From contig NZ_FOYV01000003.1 of NCBI RefSeq assembly GCF_900115175.1, positions 1 through 64,000 of the forward strand: DNA of 64,000 nt, written 5' to 3'. This DNA comes from Marinobacter gudaonensis. GTDB lineage: Bacteria; Pseudomonadota; Gammaproteobacteria; Pseudomonadales; Oleiphilaceae. Within the stretch, counting starts at the first letter, position 1. Every line of letters starts with the position of its first letter. A program made the translations under genes and the position numbers. Of the stretch, positions 31,411 to 42,114 are shown piece after piece. The notes beneath the pieces were generated by a model. The model had not been told where the DNA came from and made no database searches. It saw nothing but the letters and a program-made list of their open reading frames with translations.

Positions 31411-31508
31411 TGGCAGGGTGTCTTTCCGGGAACCGCTACGAGCACATCCCTGTGCGCTTGACTGTGGCCATCCTTGGCCACAGACATTCCCGGAAAGACA
31501 CCCTGCCA
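31411..31508. repeat. Nested hairpin element, family I copy 2
   Basis: Perfect 22-bp inverted arms (31411-31432 and 31487-31508), starting TGGCAGGGTGTCTTTCCGGG, enclose a 54-bp core with GTGCGCTTGACTGTGGCC and the inner hairpin CTGTGGCCA / TGGCCACAG. Lies between liuA and liuB. Confidence 0.9.
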
Positions 31509-31578
31509 CTCCCTCGTCTTAACTTGGGAGCAGGCCGTCCCCCATCGCAGGGAATGGACGGCCTCGCCGTGTCGCTGC

Positions 31579-32748
31579 TTACTTGTTCAGGTACAGCTCG
31601 CGGCCGATCAGCATGCGGCGGATTTCAGACGTGCCCGCACCGATTTCGTAGAGTTTGGCGTCGCGCAGCAGGCGGCCTGTCGGGTATTCGTTGATGTAGC
31701 CGTTACCGCCGAGGAGCTGGATGGCGTCCAGGGCGATTTTGGTGGCCATTTCGGCGGAGTAGAGGATGGCGCCGGCGGCGTCTTTGCGGGTGGTTTCCGC
31801 GCCGCGGTCCGCGGACATGGCCACCATGTAGACGTAGGACTTGGCGGTGTTCATCCAGGTGTACATGTCGGCCACTTTGCCCTGTACCAGTTCGAACTCA
31901 CCGATGGCCTGGCCGAACTGTTTGCGCTCGCGGATGTAGGGAACCACCACGTCCATGGCTGCCTGCATGATGCCCAGGGGGCCGCCGGAGAGAACGAGGC
32001 GTTCGTAGTCGAGGCCGCTCATCAGGACTTTGGCGCCGTTGCCAACACCACCCAGGACGTTTTCCTTGGGAACCTTGCAGTCTTCGAACACCAGTTCGCA
32101 GGTGTTGGAGCCGCGCATGCCCAGTTTGTCGAGTTTCTGGTGGCGGCTGAAGCCCGGGGCGTCGCGCTCAACAATAAAGGCGGTTACGCCCTTGGAGCCG
32201 GCCTGGGTGTCGGTTTTGGCGTAGATCACGTAAGTGTGGGCGTCGGGGCCGTTGGTGATCCACATTTTGTTGCCGTTCAGCACGTAGTGGTCGCCGGCGT
32301 CTTTGGCGCTGAGCTTCATGGAGATAACGTCGGAGCCGGCGTTGGGCTCGGACATGGCCAGGGCGCCAATGTGTTCGCCGCTGACGAGCTTCGGCAGGTA
32401 TTTCTGTTTCTGTTCTTCGGTGCCGTTGCGGTGGATCTGGTTCACACACAGGTTGGAGTGAGCACCGTAGGAGAGGCCAACGGAGGCGGAAGCACGGCTG
32501 ATTTCTTCCATGGCGATCACGTGGGCGAGGTAGCCCATGTCGGATCCGCCGTATTCTTCTTTCACAGTGATACCCAGCAGACCCATGTCGCCCATTTTCC
32601 GCCACAGGTCCATAGGGAATTCGTTGTTGCGGTCGATTTCCTCGGCGCGGGGCGCGATTTCAGCGGCAGCGAAGCCGTTGACCTGCTCGCGGAGCATGTC
32701 GAGGGTTTCGCCGAGGCCGAAGTTGAGCTCTGAGTACTGTGATTTCAT
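31579..32748 (-). CDS. liuA: Isovaleryl-CoA dehydrogenase
   Basis: 389 residues from ATG 32748. Acyl-CoA dehydrogenase motifs: [18 protein letters not shown] (FAD/substrate), [13 protein letters not shown], the [19 protein letters not shown] helix, [20 protein letters not shown] and [16 protein letters not shown]. The Glu in [16 protein letters not shown] corresponds to the isovaleryl-CoA dehydrogenase catalytic base, which differs in position from other family members; that supports the specific name. It oxidises isovaleryl-CoA to 3-methylcrotonyl-CoA, the first step of the liu branch. Just downstream of liuR. Confidence 0.94.
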   Translation of the reverse strand: MKSQYSELNFGLGETLDMLREQVNGFAAAEIAPRAEEIDRNNEFPMDLWRKMGDMGLLGITVKEEYGGSDMGYLAHVIAMEEISRASASVGLSYGAHSNLCVNQIHRNGTEEQKQKYLPKLVSGEHIGALAMSEPNAGSDVISMKLSAKDAGDHYVLNGNKMWITNGPDAHTYVIYAKTDTQAGSKGVTAFIVERDAPGFSRHQKLDKLGMRGSNTCELVFEDCKVPKENVLGGVGNGAKVLMSGLDYERLVLSGGPLGIMQAAMDVVVPYIRERKQFGQAIGEFELVQGKVADMYTWMNTAKSYVYMVAMSADRGAETTRKDAAGAILYSAEMATKIALDAIQLLGGNGYINEYPTGRLLRDAKLYEIGAGTSEIRRMLIGRELYLNK

Positions 32749-32774
32749 CGTTGGCTACCTTTGCGTTTCTGTTA

Positions 32775-33218
32775 TCAGGTTTCAGCGGACTGCCTGGCCT
32801 CGTCGTTGGCCGGCGCCTGCGCTTCTTTCTTTTTCTGCAGTTCAGCCAGTGCCTCCCGGCACCGGGCTTCCGCGGTGTCTATTTCCATTTCTGCCTGGGC
32901 AATGTCGTTCTTCTGCTGTTCCAGCATGGCTTTGCGGCCTTCCAGGATTTCCAGCATTTTCAGAAGCTGCTTTTCGTTGCCGGTGAGCGTTTCGTCCCAC
33001 AGGTCGAAGAGCTCCTTGGTTTCTGCCAGGGTGAAGCCCATGCGCTTGCCACGGAGGATCAGTTTCAGGCGAACACGATCCTTGGTGCTGAAGATGCGTG
33101 TCTGTCCACGGCGCCGTGGCTTCAGAAGCCCCTGATCCTCATAGAAGCGGATGCTTCGAGTCGTGACATCGAACTCCTGTGAGAGTTCGCTGATGCTGAA
33201 CGTTCTTTTTTCGACCAT
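32775..33218 (-). CDS. liuR: MerR-family regulator LiuR
   Basis: 147 residues from ATG 33218. An N-terminal MerR winged helix, FSISELSQEFDVTTRSIRFY (residues 7-26), then EDQGLLKPRRRGQTRIFS, is followed by a long coiled-coil dimerisation helix (about 75-125) with acidic and Lys-rich heptads. It lacks effector-binding cysteines. First gene of the liu operon and divergent from the SDR gene. A TTTACGT-type palindrome between them fits the LiuR operator known from comparative genomics of Proteobacteria. Expected to derepress branched-chain amino acid catabolic genes. Confidence 0.93.
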   Translation of the reverse strand: MVEKRTFSISELSQEFDVTTRSIRFYEDQGLLKPRRRGQTRIFSTKDRVRLKLILRGKRMGFTLAETKELFDLWDETLTGNEKQLLKMLEILEGRKAMLEQQKNDIAQAEMEIDTAEARCREALAELQKKKEAQAPANDEARQSAET

Positions 33219-33252
33219 TGCGATTTCCTTTTTCGACTTAGGTTAGATAAAG

Positions 33253-33268
33253 TTTACGTAAACGTAAA
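33253..33268. promoter_or_regulatory. LiuR operator candidate
   Basis: TTTACGTAAACGTAAA, a near-perfect inverted repeat in the 103-bp divergent liuR/SDR promoter. Length and sequence agree with the published type of LiuR motif as I recall it. Confidence 0.78.
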
Positions 33269-33321
33269 GTAGTTTTCTGGTCCAATTTTCACCAACAGGT
33301 TCCCTAAAAGGAGAGCGAAGC

Positions 33322-34083
33322 ATGGAATTCAAAAATGTTCCGGCCATTGTAACAGGCGGCGCATCCGGGCTGGGCGAGGGCGCAGCCCGTGCGCTGGCCG
33401 CTGCCGGCTGCAAGGTGGCGATTCTGGATCTGCAGAAGGAGCAGGGCCGAAAAGTGGCTGAGGATATCGGCGGGATTTTCCTGGAATGCGATGTCAGCTC
33501 TGCCGACAGCGCCGAGGCTGCCATCAACGCCGCCCGTGAAGCCCATGGGCCCTGCGGTATTGCAGTGAACTGTGCTGGTATTGCCACCGCTGGCAAGATT
33601 CTGGGCCGCGAGGGCGTGATGCCGCTGGAGAACTTCAGCAAGGTGGTACAGGTCAATCTCATTGGCACCTTCAATATTCTGCGCCTGGCAGCCGCCGACA
33701 TGGCGCAGCGGGAGCCTAACGCCGAGGGCGAACGGGGCGTGATCATCAACACCGCCTCCATTGCGGCCTATGAGGGCCAGATCGGCCAGGCAGCCTACAG
33801 TGCTTCCAAGGGTGGCGTGGTGTCGCTCACGCTTCAATCCGCCCGGGAGCTGGCGCGTGAGGGCATCCGGGTAAATACGATTGCCCCCGGCCTGTTCATG
33901 ACCCCCATGATGGCAGGTATGCCTGAAGAAGTTCAGGAGAGCCTGGCGGCCACGCTGCCGTTCCCCAAGCGCCTGGGCAAGCCGGAGGAGTTCGGCATGA
34001 TGGTGGACCAGATGGTTCGAAACCCGGTGCTCAATGGCGAAGTGATTCGTCTCGACTGCGCGCTGCGCATGGCGCCCAAGTAA
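33322..34083 (+). CDS. SDR-family 3-hydroxyacyl-CoA dehydrogenase (HSD10-like)
   Basis: 253 residues, with AAAGGAGAG (33307-33315) before ATG 33322. Rossmann motif TGGASGLGEGAARAL (11-25), D57 in ECDVSS, NCAGI, the catalytic Ser in NTASIAAYEG and Y-x3-K in YSASKGG. The closest type is the short-chain 3-hydroxyacyl-CoA / 2-methyl-3-hydroxybutyryl-CoA dehydrogenase that serves isoleucine or fatty acid breakdown with NAD. Divergent from liuR across the LiuR operator and followed by an acyl-CoA dehydrogenase and thiolase, so probably the isoleucine/branched beta-oxidation arm. Confidence 0.88.
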   Translation: MEFKNVPAIVTGGASGLGEGAARALAAAGCKVAILDLQKEQGRKVAEDIGGIFLECDVSSADSAEAAINAAREAHGPCGIAVNCAGIATAGKILGREGVMPLENFSKVVQVNLIGTFNILRLAAADMAQREPNAEGERGVIINTASIAAYEGQIGQAAYSASKGGVVSLTLQSARELAREGIRVNTIAPGLFMTPMMAGMPEEVQESLAATLPFPKRLGKPEEFGMMVDQMVRNPVLNGEVIRLDCALRMAPK

Positions 34084-34106
34084 AGCATTCATAGCAGGAG
34101 ACATTC

Positions 34107-35258
34107 ATGACCGTGTCTGTTGATAAAGAAGAACTGGCGATGTTCCGGGAGTCCGTGATCAAGGTCCTGGAAAAGGAAGTAACGCCGCACTACGAAGCCT
34201 GGGAAAAATCCGGGCTGGTACCCAGAGAGCTCTGGAACACCCTGGGCAACGCCGGCATGCTGTGCGTGGACGTGCCCGAGGAGTGCGGTGGCATTGGCGC
34301 ACCCTTCCAGTTTTCCGTGGTGGTAGGCGAAGAACTGGCCCGCATGGGCTTTGGCGCACTGTCCACCAACGTGATGGTGCATTCCGACATTGTTGCCCCG
34401 TATCTGAGCCACATTGGTAACGAAGCGCAGAAGCAGCAGTGGTTGCCAAAACTGGTGTCGGGCGAGGCCGTTGGCGCCATCGCCATGACCGAGCCCGGCG
34501 CCGGCAGTGACCTGCAGGCCATTCGCACCAGCGCGGTGAAAGACGGCGACGATTACATCCTGAACGGCTCCAAGACCTTCATCACCAACGGCCAGCACGC
34601 CGACATGGTGATTGTGGCCGCCAAGACCGACCCCAAGGCCGGTGCCCGTGGCATCAGCCTGTTCCTGGTAGACACCTCGCTGCCTGGCTACAGCAAGGGC
34701 CGCAACCTGGACAAGATCGGCCAGCATTCCGGCGATACCTCCGAGCTGTTCTTCTCGGATATGCGCATCCCGGCTTCTGCTTTGCTGGGCGAAGAAGGCC
34801 AGGGCTTTGTGTACCTGATGCGCGAACTGCCCCGCGAGCGCCTGGTGATCGGCGCCCTTGGCGTGGCCGCCGCCCGGGGTTCCCTGGACCTGACCATCGC
34901 CTACGCCCAGGAGCGGGAACTGTTCGGCCAGAAACTGGCCCAATTGCAAAACACCCGCTTTGAAATCGCGCGCATGGAAACCGACTACCGGGTGAACAAG
35001 GCATTCGTGGACCAGTGCATCGACCAGTACGACCGCGGCGAGCTGGATGCGCCCACCGCCTCCATGGCCAAGTACAGTGCCACCGAGATGCAGTGCCGGG
35101 TGGCCGATGGCTGTTTGCAGCTGTTTGGCGGCTACGGCTACACCACCGAATACCCGATCTCCCGGAACTTCATCGACGCGAGGGTGCAGCGAATCTACGG
35201 CGGCACCTCAGAGGTGATGAAAGAAATCATTGCCCGCTCGGTACTGGGCAAAGCCTGA
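34107..35258 (+). CDS. Acyl-CoA dehydrogenase
   Basis: 383 residues from ATG 34107 with AGGAG at 34096-34100. FAD-dependent acyl-CoA dehydrogenase signatures: IAMTEPGAGSDLQAIRTSAV, YILNGSKTFITNGQ, QERELFGQKLAQLQNTRFEI and QLFGGYGYTTEYPISRNFID, then VQRIYGGTSEVMKEII, whose position carries the usual region near the C-terminal base. Between the SDR dehydrogenase and thiolase. The acyl substrate (short branched chain, inferred from context) is not decided by sequence. Confidence 0.9.
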   Translation: MTVSVDKEELAMFRESVIKVLEKEVTPHYEAWEKSGLVPRELWNTLGNAGMLCVDVPEECGGIGAPFQFSVVVGEELARMGFGALSTNVMVHSDIVAPYLSHIGNEAQKQQWLPKLVSGEAVGAIAMTEPGAGSDLQAIRTSAVKDGDDYILNGSKTFITNGQHADMVIVAAKTDPKAGARGISLFLVDTSLPGYSKGRNLDKIGQHSGDTSELFFSDMRIPASALLGEEGQGFVYLMRELPRERLVIGALGVAAARGSLDLTIAYAQERELFGQKLAQLQNTRFEIARMETDYRVNKAFVDQCIDQYDRGELDAPTASMAKYSATEMQCRVADGCLQLFGGYGYTTEYPISRNFIDARVQRIYGGTSEVMKEIIARSVLGKA

Positions 35259-35310
35259 AAGAAGGGCCTTTAAGGCCTCAGAAGGCAACTCGAATGCTCG
35301 GGGTCCGAGC

Positions 35311-35404
35311 AGGGGGCAGCCTCTCCGGGACTGTCTGCAGCATGGATGCTGCAGTCAAGCGTACAGGGAAGTATTTACAGCGTGTTCCGGAGAGGCTGCC
35401 CCCT
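35311..35404. repeat. Nested hairpin element, family I copy 3 (inverted core)
   Basis: 18-bp inverted arms (35311-35328 and 35387-35404; AGGGGGCAGCCTCTCCGG), extended by a G-T pair and further partly paired flanks. The core is the reverse complement of copy 1, differing at four of 52 positions. Lies between the acyl-CoA dehydrogenase and thiolase genes. Confidence 0.9.
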
Positions 35405-35439
35405 GATCGGGCCTTCCACAGAATCAGGAGGACAACCAA

Positions 35440-36621
35440 ATGAACAGCAATGATGTGGTAATCGCAGGCTCAGCAAGAACCCCCATGGGCGGCATGATGG
35501 GCTCCCTGAGCTCGGTACGCTCCCCGCAACTGGGCGCCATCTCCATCAAGGCCGCCATAGAGCGGGCCGGCCTGCAGCCGGCGGACATCCAGGAAGTGAT
35601 CATGGGCTGCGTACTGCCCGCTGGCCTCGGCCAGGCCCCGGCGCGCCAGGCCTCCCGTGCCTCTGGCATCCCGGACAGCTCCGGCTGTACCACCATCAAC
35701 AAAATGTGCGGCTCCGGCATGCAGGCCGTGATCATGGCCCACGATCAGATCAAGGCCGGCACCAACAACGTCATGATCGCCGGCGGTATGGAAAACATGA
35801 GCCAGGCGCCGTACCTGCTGCCCAAGGCCCGTGGTGGCATGCGCATGGGTCATGGCCAGGTGATGGACAGTATGTTCCTCGATGGCCTTGAAGACGCCTA
35901 CGAGGGCGGCCTGATGGGCGTGTTTGCCCAGCGCACCGCCGACAAGTTCGACATCAGCCGCCAGGCCATGGACGAATTTGCCATCGCATCCCTGCAGAAA
36001 TCCCTGGCGGCGATCGAGAACGGCTGGTTCCGCGACGAAATCGTCCCGGTAACCGTGTCTGGCCGCGGCGGTGACATCGAGGTGGATACCGATGAACAGC
36101 CGGGCAACGCCAAGCCCGAGAAGATTCCGCACCTGAAGCCCGCCTTTGCCAAGGACGGTTCGGTCACCGCTGCCAACTCCAGCTCCATCAGTGATGGTGC
36201 CTCCGCCCTCGTACTGGCCTCCGCCGCCGAAGCCGATGCCCGCGGTCTGGTGCCCCAGGCCCGAATTGTGGCCCACGCCACCCACGCCCGCCTGCCGGCC
36301 GAGTTCACGCTGGCTCCGATCGGCGCCATCGAGAAAGTGCTCAAGAAAGCCGGCTGGAACAAGGATGACGTGGATCTGTTCGAGATCAATGAGGCCTTCG
36401 CGGTGGTGACCCTGGCCGCCATGAACGAGCTCAAGCTGCCGGCCGAGAAGGTGAACGTGCACGGTGGCGCCTGCGCCCTGGGGCATCCGATTGGCTCCTC
36501 GGGCTCGCGGATCATCGTGACTCTGATCAACGCGCTCAAGCAGCGTGGCCTCAAGCGTGGCGTGGCTTCGCTGTGTATTGGGGGTGGTGAGGGTACCGCT
36601 GTTGCCATCGAGTTGATGTAA
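35440..36621 (+). CDS. Acetyl-CoA C-acyltransferase (thiolase)
   Basis: 393 residues; AGGAGGA (35426-35432) before ATG 35440. Thiolase catalytic residues are all visible: nucleophile C90 in NKMCGSGMQ, H349 in GHPIGSSGSR and C379 in LCIGGGEGTA. It cleaves 3-ketoacyl-CoA to acetyl-CoA and a shortened acyl-CoA or runs the reverse condensation. Its place after the SDR and acyl-CoA dehydrogenase makes 2-methylacetoacetyl-CoA (isoleucine route) or acetoacetyl-CoA (end of leucine route) the likely substrate. Confidence 0.92.
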   Translation: MNSNDVVIAGSARTPMGGMMGSLSSVRSPQLGAISIKAAIERAGLQPADIQEVIMGCVLPAGLGQAPARQASRASGIPDSSGCTTINKMCGSGMQAVIMAHDQIKAGTNNVMIAGGMENMSQAPYLLPKARGGMRMGHGQVMDSMFLDGLEDAYEGGLMGVFAQRTADKFDISRQAMDEFAIASLQKSLAAIENGWFRDEIVPVTVSGRGGDIEVDTDEQPGNAKPEKIPHLKPAFAKDGSVTAANSSSISDGASALVLASAAEADARGLVPQARIVAHATHARLPAEFTLAPIGAIEKVLKKAGWNKDDVDLFEINEAFAVVTLAAMNELKLPAEKVNVHGGACALGHPIGSSGSRIIVTLINALKQRGLKRGVASLCIGGGEGTAVAIELM

Positions 36622-36641
36622 ACTCGCTTCGCGCCGGGGCA

Positions 36642-38555
<1,914 letters not shown>

Positions 38556-38606
38556 GGCGATGTCCTGGGTCAGTCTGAACTCGCCAGTACAAACCCCATG
38601 CCAACT

Positions 38607-38657
38607 ACGAAATATCGCAGCCTTAACTACGAAAAATCGTTAATTACGAAAAATCGT
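38607..38657. promoter_or_regulatory. Three upstream activator sites
   Basis: ACGAAATATCG (38607-38617), ACGAAAAATCGT (38629-38640) and ACGAAAAATCGT (38646-38657), spaced 22 and 17 bp. They lie 70-120 bp upstream of the sigma-54 promoter and 52-102 bp from the activator gene start, suited to both activation and autoregulation. Confidence 0.8.
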
Positions 38658-38725
38658 AGTGTCCGGCAGACCAACTAGGCCAATAAAAAATTAACGAAAA
38701 CAGGGTGTTGCAAAAATATTCGGAC

Positions 38726-38742
38726 TTGGCACAAACCCTGCC
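38726..38742 (+). promoter_or_regulatory. Sigma-54 (-24/-12) promoter of cyanate operon
   Basis: TTGGCACAAACCCTGCC carries GG and GC separated by exactly 10 bases, the sigma-54 rule. It lies 129 bp before the first operon gene. Confidence 0.85.
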
Positions 38743-38870
38743 ATATCACCTTCAGAACGCGAAGCCGACCCGATGCGATGTTGCCACCGAGTCCGAGTCG
38801 CACCGTTAGTAGCACCAAAAGAGTGCAGAAACACCCTGAAAACCAGGTCCATTACCCAGGAGAGTGCCCA

Positions 38871-40292
38871 ATGACCACGAAAAGCCTTGGAAATCCCTTT
38901 GACGGTGACAAGTCCCTGATCCACGCCAAGAACTGCGGCTGCCATGAGTGCCAGCCCGGTGACACTGCACCTTCCATTTCGCTTGATCTGAAACCTGCGG
39001 CCAGCCGCCAGGGAGCAGCAGAGGAGCGAATGGACTCCGAAGCGATGATGGATCGCGCTATCGAGAGCGCCGTGGTGCGCTCCGTGTTTGGCCACAACGA
39101 TCACAGCCGCCGCAGCTTCATGAAGATGATGGGCGCGGGTACCGCCGCCGCGCTGCTTGGTAGTGTGTTCCCCATGGACAAGGCCAAAGCCGCGGTGAAG
39201 GAGTCCCTTGGCAAGCTGGAGAAGACCAAGCTGAACGTCGGTTTCGTGCCCATTACCTGCGCCACACCGATCATTATGGCTCACCCCATGGGCTTTTATG
39301 AGCGTTATGGCCTGGATGTGACCGTAACCAAGACCGCGGGCTGGGCAGTCGCCCGGGACAAGTCCCTGGCCGGTGAATACGACGCCTCCCACATGCTCAC
39401 CCCCATGCCCCTGGCCATGACCATGGGTGCCGGCTCCACGCCCGAGCCATTCATCATGCCGGCGGTAGAGAACATCAACGGCCAGGCCATCGTTCTGCAC
39501 GTGGACCACAAGGACAAACGCGATCCCAAACAGTGGAAGGGCTTCAAGTTTGGTGTGCCGTTCGAGTATTCCATGCACAACTTCCTGCTGCGCTACTACC
39601 TGGCCGAGAACGGCATCGACCCGGACACCGACGTGCAGATCCGTGTGGTACCGCCACCCGAAATGGTGGCCAACCTGCGCGCCGGCAACCTCGATGGTTA
39701 CCTGAGCCCGGACCCGTTCAACCAGCGTGCCGTGTGGGAGAAAGTGGGCTTCATTCACATGCTCACCAAGGATATCTGGGAAGGCCACCCCTGCTGCGCC
39801 TTCGCCTGCAGCCAGCAGTTCGCCACCGAGAACCCGAACACCTACGGCGCCCTGCTGCGGGCCATCATTGATGCCACCCAGTACTCCAACAACCCGGAGA
39901 ACCGCAAGGAAATCTCCGAAGCCATCGCGCCCAAGAACTACCTGAACCAGCCGGTGCCGGTGATCCAGCAGGTGCTGACCGGCTACTACGCCGACGGCCT
40001 GGGCGAAGTGAAAAACGTGCCGGACCGTATCGATTTCGACCCATTCCCGTGGCACTCCATGGGCGTGTGGATCCTCACCCAGATGAAGCGCTGGGGCTAC
40101 ATCGAGGGCGATGTGGACTACAAGGGCATTGCCGAGCAGGTCTATCTGGCCGGTGAGACCGGCAAGCTGATGGAGGAGATGGGCTACAGCGCGCCGGACA
40201 AGACCTACAAGACCCACACCATCATGGGCAAGACCTTCGATCCGGACAGCGCGGAAGAGTACGCCCGCAGCTTTGCCATCGGGAGGGTGTAA
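38871..40292 (+). CDS. cynA: CmpA/NrtA-family ABC substrate-binding protein (cyanate/nitrate type), Tat-exported
   Basis: 473 residues; ATG 38871 follows CCAGGAGAG (38857-38865), and the frame's upstream part is promoter region. Residues 1-70 are a cytoplasmic-type leader with the Cys cluster NCGCHECQPGD. Then HSRRSFMKMMGAG (about residues 78-90) is a twin-arginine signal, so the protein folds before export. The binding domain begins KLNVGFVPITCATPIIMAHP and contains KFGVPFEYSMHNFLLRYYLA and DGYLSPDPFNQRAVW, typical of nitrate/bicarbonate/cyanate binding proteins. Cyanate is chosen because CynS is in the same operon. Confidence 0.85.
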   Translation: MTTKSLGNPFDGDKSLIHAKNCGCHECQPGDTAPSISLDLKPAASRQGAAEERMDSEAMMDRAIESAVVRSVFGHNDHSRRSFMKMMGAGTAAALLGSVFPMDKAKAAVKESLGKLEKTKLNVGFVPITCATPIIMAHPMGFYERYGLDVTVTKTAGWAVARDKSLAGEYDASHMLTPMPLAMTMGAGSTPEPFIMPAVENINGQAIVLHVDHKDKRDPKQWKGFKFGVPFEYSMHNFLLRYYLAENGIDPDTDVQIRVVPPPEMVANLRAGNLDGYLSPDPFNQRAVWEKVGFIHMLTKDIWEGHPCCAFACSQQFATENPNTYGALLRAIIDATQYSNNPENRKEISEAIAPKNYLNQPVPVIQQVLTGYYADGLGEVKNVPDRIDFDPFPWHSMGVWILTQMKRWGYIEGDVDYKGIAEQVYLAGETGKLMEEMGYSAPDKTYKTHTIMGKTFDPDSAEEYARSFAIGRV

Positions 40293-40294
40293 CC

Positions 40295-41122
40295 ATGGCT
40301 TCCCTGAACGTACGCGCAGCCCTGCTGTCGGTGTCGTTCCTGATTCTGGCCCTGGGGCTCTGGGAAATGGCAACCCAGCCCCCGGAGGCCCAGACCGGGC
40401 TCACCGAATACGAAATGCTCATGGGCGGGGCGGAACAGGAATCCCGGGTGCCGCCACCGTCGGCGGTGATCAAGCTGGCCTGGGCAGAGCTGTCCAATCC
40501 GTTCTATGACGCCGGCGCCAACGACAAGGGCATCGGCATCCAGCTGGCCTACTCAGTGTACCGGGTACTCACCGGCTACCTGGCGGCCATGGCCATCGCG
40601 TTGCCCATCGGCTTCCTGATCGGCATGTCGCCGCTGATGTACAAGGCCCTGAACCCGTACATCCAGGTGCTGCGGCCGATCTCGCCGCTGGCCTGGATGC
40701 CCTTGGCGCTGTTCATCATCCAGGACTCCGACGCCTCGGCGATCTTCGTGATCTTTATCTGCTCGATCTGGCCGATGCTCCTGAACACTGCCTTTGGTGT
40801 GGCCAACGTCCGGCAGGACTGGGTGAACGTGGCCCGCACCCACGAACTCAGCCCGATCAAGACCGCGCTCACGGTCATCCTGCCGGCCGCGGCGCCCACC
40901 ATCCTCACCGGCATGCGCATCTCCATCGGCATCGCCTGGCTGGTGATCGTGGCCGCGGAGATGCTCGTGGGCGGCACCGGCATTGGCTACTACGTGTGGA
41001 ACGAATGGAACAACCTGGATCTGGCCAGTGTGATCTTCTCCATCCTGATGATCGGGGTGGTGGGCATGCTGCTGGACCTGGCCCTGGGCAAGGCCCAGAA
41101 ACTGGTGGAATACAAAGAATGA
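40295..41122 (+). CDS. cynB: ABC transporter permease (cyanate/nitrate type)
   Basis: 275 residues, starting 3 bp after the binding-protein stop. Six hydrophobic segments (about 8-24, 90-112, 120-135, 140-160, 205-225 and 243-262) and the EAA-like cytoplasmic loop VNVARTHELSPIKTALTVIL typical of the BPD_transp_1 family that includes NrtB, CynB and TauC. It forms the inner-membrane channel with the ATPase encoded next. The long first periplasmic loop (residues 28-85) is larger than usual for the family. Confidence 0.87.
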   Translation: MASLNVRAALLSVSFLILALGLWEMATQPPEAQTGLTEYEMLMGGAEQESRVPPPSAVIKLAWAELSNPFYDAGANDKGIGIQLAYSVYRVLTGYLAAMAIALPIGFLIGMSPLMYKALNPYIQVLRPISPLAWMPLALFIIQDSDASAIFVIFICSIWPMLLNTAFGVANVRQDWVNVARTHELSPIKTALTVILPAAAPTILTGMRISIGIAWLVIVAAEMLVGGTGIGYYVWNEWNNLDLASVIFSILMIGVVGMLLDLALGKAQKLVEYKE

Positions 41123-41177
41123 GCGGCCCGGCACCGGTCTGCGGTGCCGGCCTCAACCCTCCGAACGGAGACCTGTT

Positions 41178-42086
41178 ATGAGTAAGTCATTCCTGGAAGT
41201 AGATGGTCTGTCCAAGATCTACCCGGACGGCCAGGGCGGTGAGCTGACCGTCTTCGAGGATGTCCGCTTTGCCCTGGAGAAAGGGGAGTTTGTCTGCATC
41301 ATCGGCCACTCGGGCTGCGGCAAATCCACCATCCTGAACGTGCTGGCAGGCCTGGACGAAGCCAGCGCCGGCAACGTGGTGATGAACGGCAAGGAAATCA
41401 AAGGCCCGGGTCTTGAGCGTGGCGTGGTGTTCCAGAACTACAGCCTGCTGCCCTGGAAAACCGCCCTAAACAACATCGTGTTTGCGGTTAAAGCGCGCTG
41501 GCCCAGCTGGTCCAAGGAAAAAGTGAGGGAACACAGCGAGCGCTACCTGAAAATGGTGGGCCTGGAGCACGCCATGAACCGAAAGCCCTCGCAGCTGTCC
41601 GGCGGTATGCGCCAGCGGGTGAGTATCGCCCGGGCCTTCGCCACCCAGCCGGAACTGTTGCTGCTGGACGAACCCTTCGGCGCGCTGGATGCCCTGACAC
41701 GGGGCGTGATCCAGGACGAGCTGGTGAAAATCTGGGAAGAAACCCGCCAGACCGTCTTCATGATCACCCATGACGTGGATGAGGCCATCCTGCTGTCCGA
41801 TCGCATCTTCCTGATGTCCAACGGCCCCAACGCCCGGATCGCCGAAAGCGTGAAAGTGGATATCCCGCACCCACGGGCCCGCTCCACCATCTTCCAGAAC
41901 CCGGCCTACCACAAGACCCGGGATTACCTGGTGGACTTCCTGGTGAACCGCAGCGGCTCGGCCCTGCCGGAAAAAGACGGCACCCCGAAAGTCGCCGAAC
42001 CTGCCAAAGGTGTCGCGCAATCGTCGCCCGAGGCCTCTGACACCGAATCCGAATCTGAAACCGCCGCGCGCGCGGTGAATGCCTGA
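41178..42086 (+). CDS. cynD: ABC transporter ATP-binding protein (cyanate/nitrate type)
   Basis: 302 residues from ATG 41178. Walker A GHSGCGKST (about 42-50), Q-loop VVFQNYSLLPWKTA, signature LSGGMRQR, Walker B LLLLDEPFGALD and H-loop MITHDVDEA. NrtD/CynD/TauB-like. A C-terminal extension of about 45 residues is low-complexity and acidic/Ala-rich (AKGVAQSSPEASDTESESET). Powers uptake through the adjoining permease. Confidence 0.88.
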   Translation: MSKSFLEVDGLSKIYPDGQGGELTVFEDVRFALEKGEFVCIIGHSGCGKSTILNVLAGLDEASAGNVVMNGKEIKGPGLERGVVFQNYSLLPWKTALNNIVFAVKARWPSWSKEKVREHSERYLKMVGLEHAMNRKPSQLSGGMRQRVSIARAFATQPELLLLDEPFGALDALTRGVIQDELVKIWEETRQTVFMITHDVDEAILLSDRIFLMSNGPNARIAESVKVDIPHPRARSTIFQNPAYHKTRDYLVDFLVNRSGSALPEKDGTPKVAEPAKGVAQSSPEASDTESESETAARAVNA

Positions 42087-42114
42087 CGTAACAACCCAAG
42101 AGAGGAAAACAGCC

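Noticed and set aside
29908..31461. 517-codon open frame opposite liuB
   Set aside because: Shadow of the carboxyltransferase gene; no recognisable domain and strong His/Gly/Val bias.
25928..35404. Family I elements as transposons or MITEs
   Set aside because: The outer inverted arms differ between copies and no flanking target duplications were seen; a mobile element would have constant ends.
38691..40373. 560-codon open frame opposite the binding-protein gene
   Set aside because: Antisense frame; covers the sigma-54 promoter and has no start signal.
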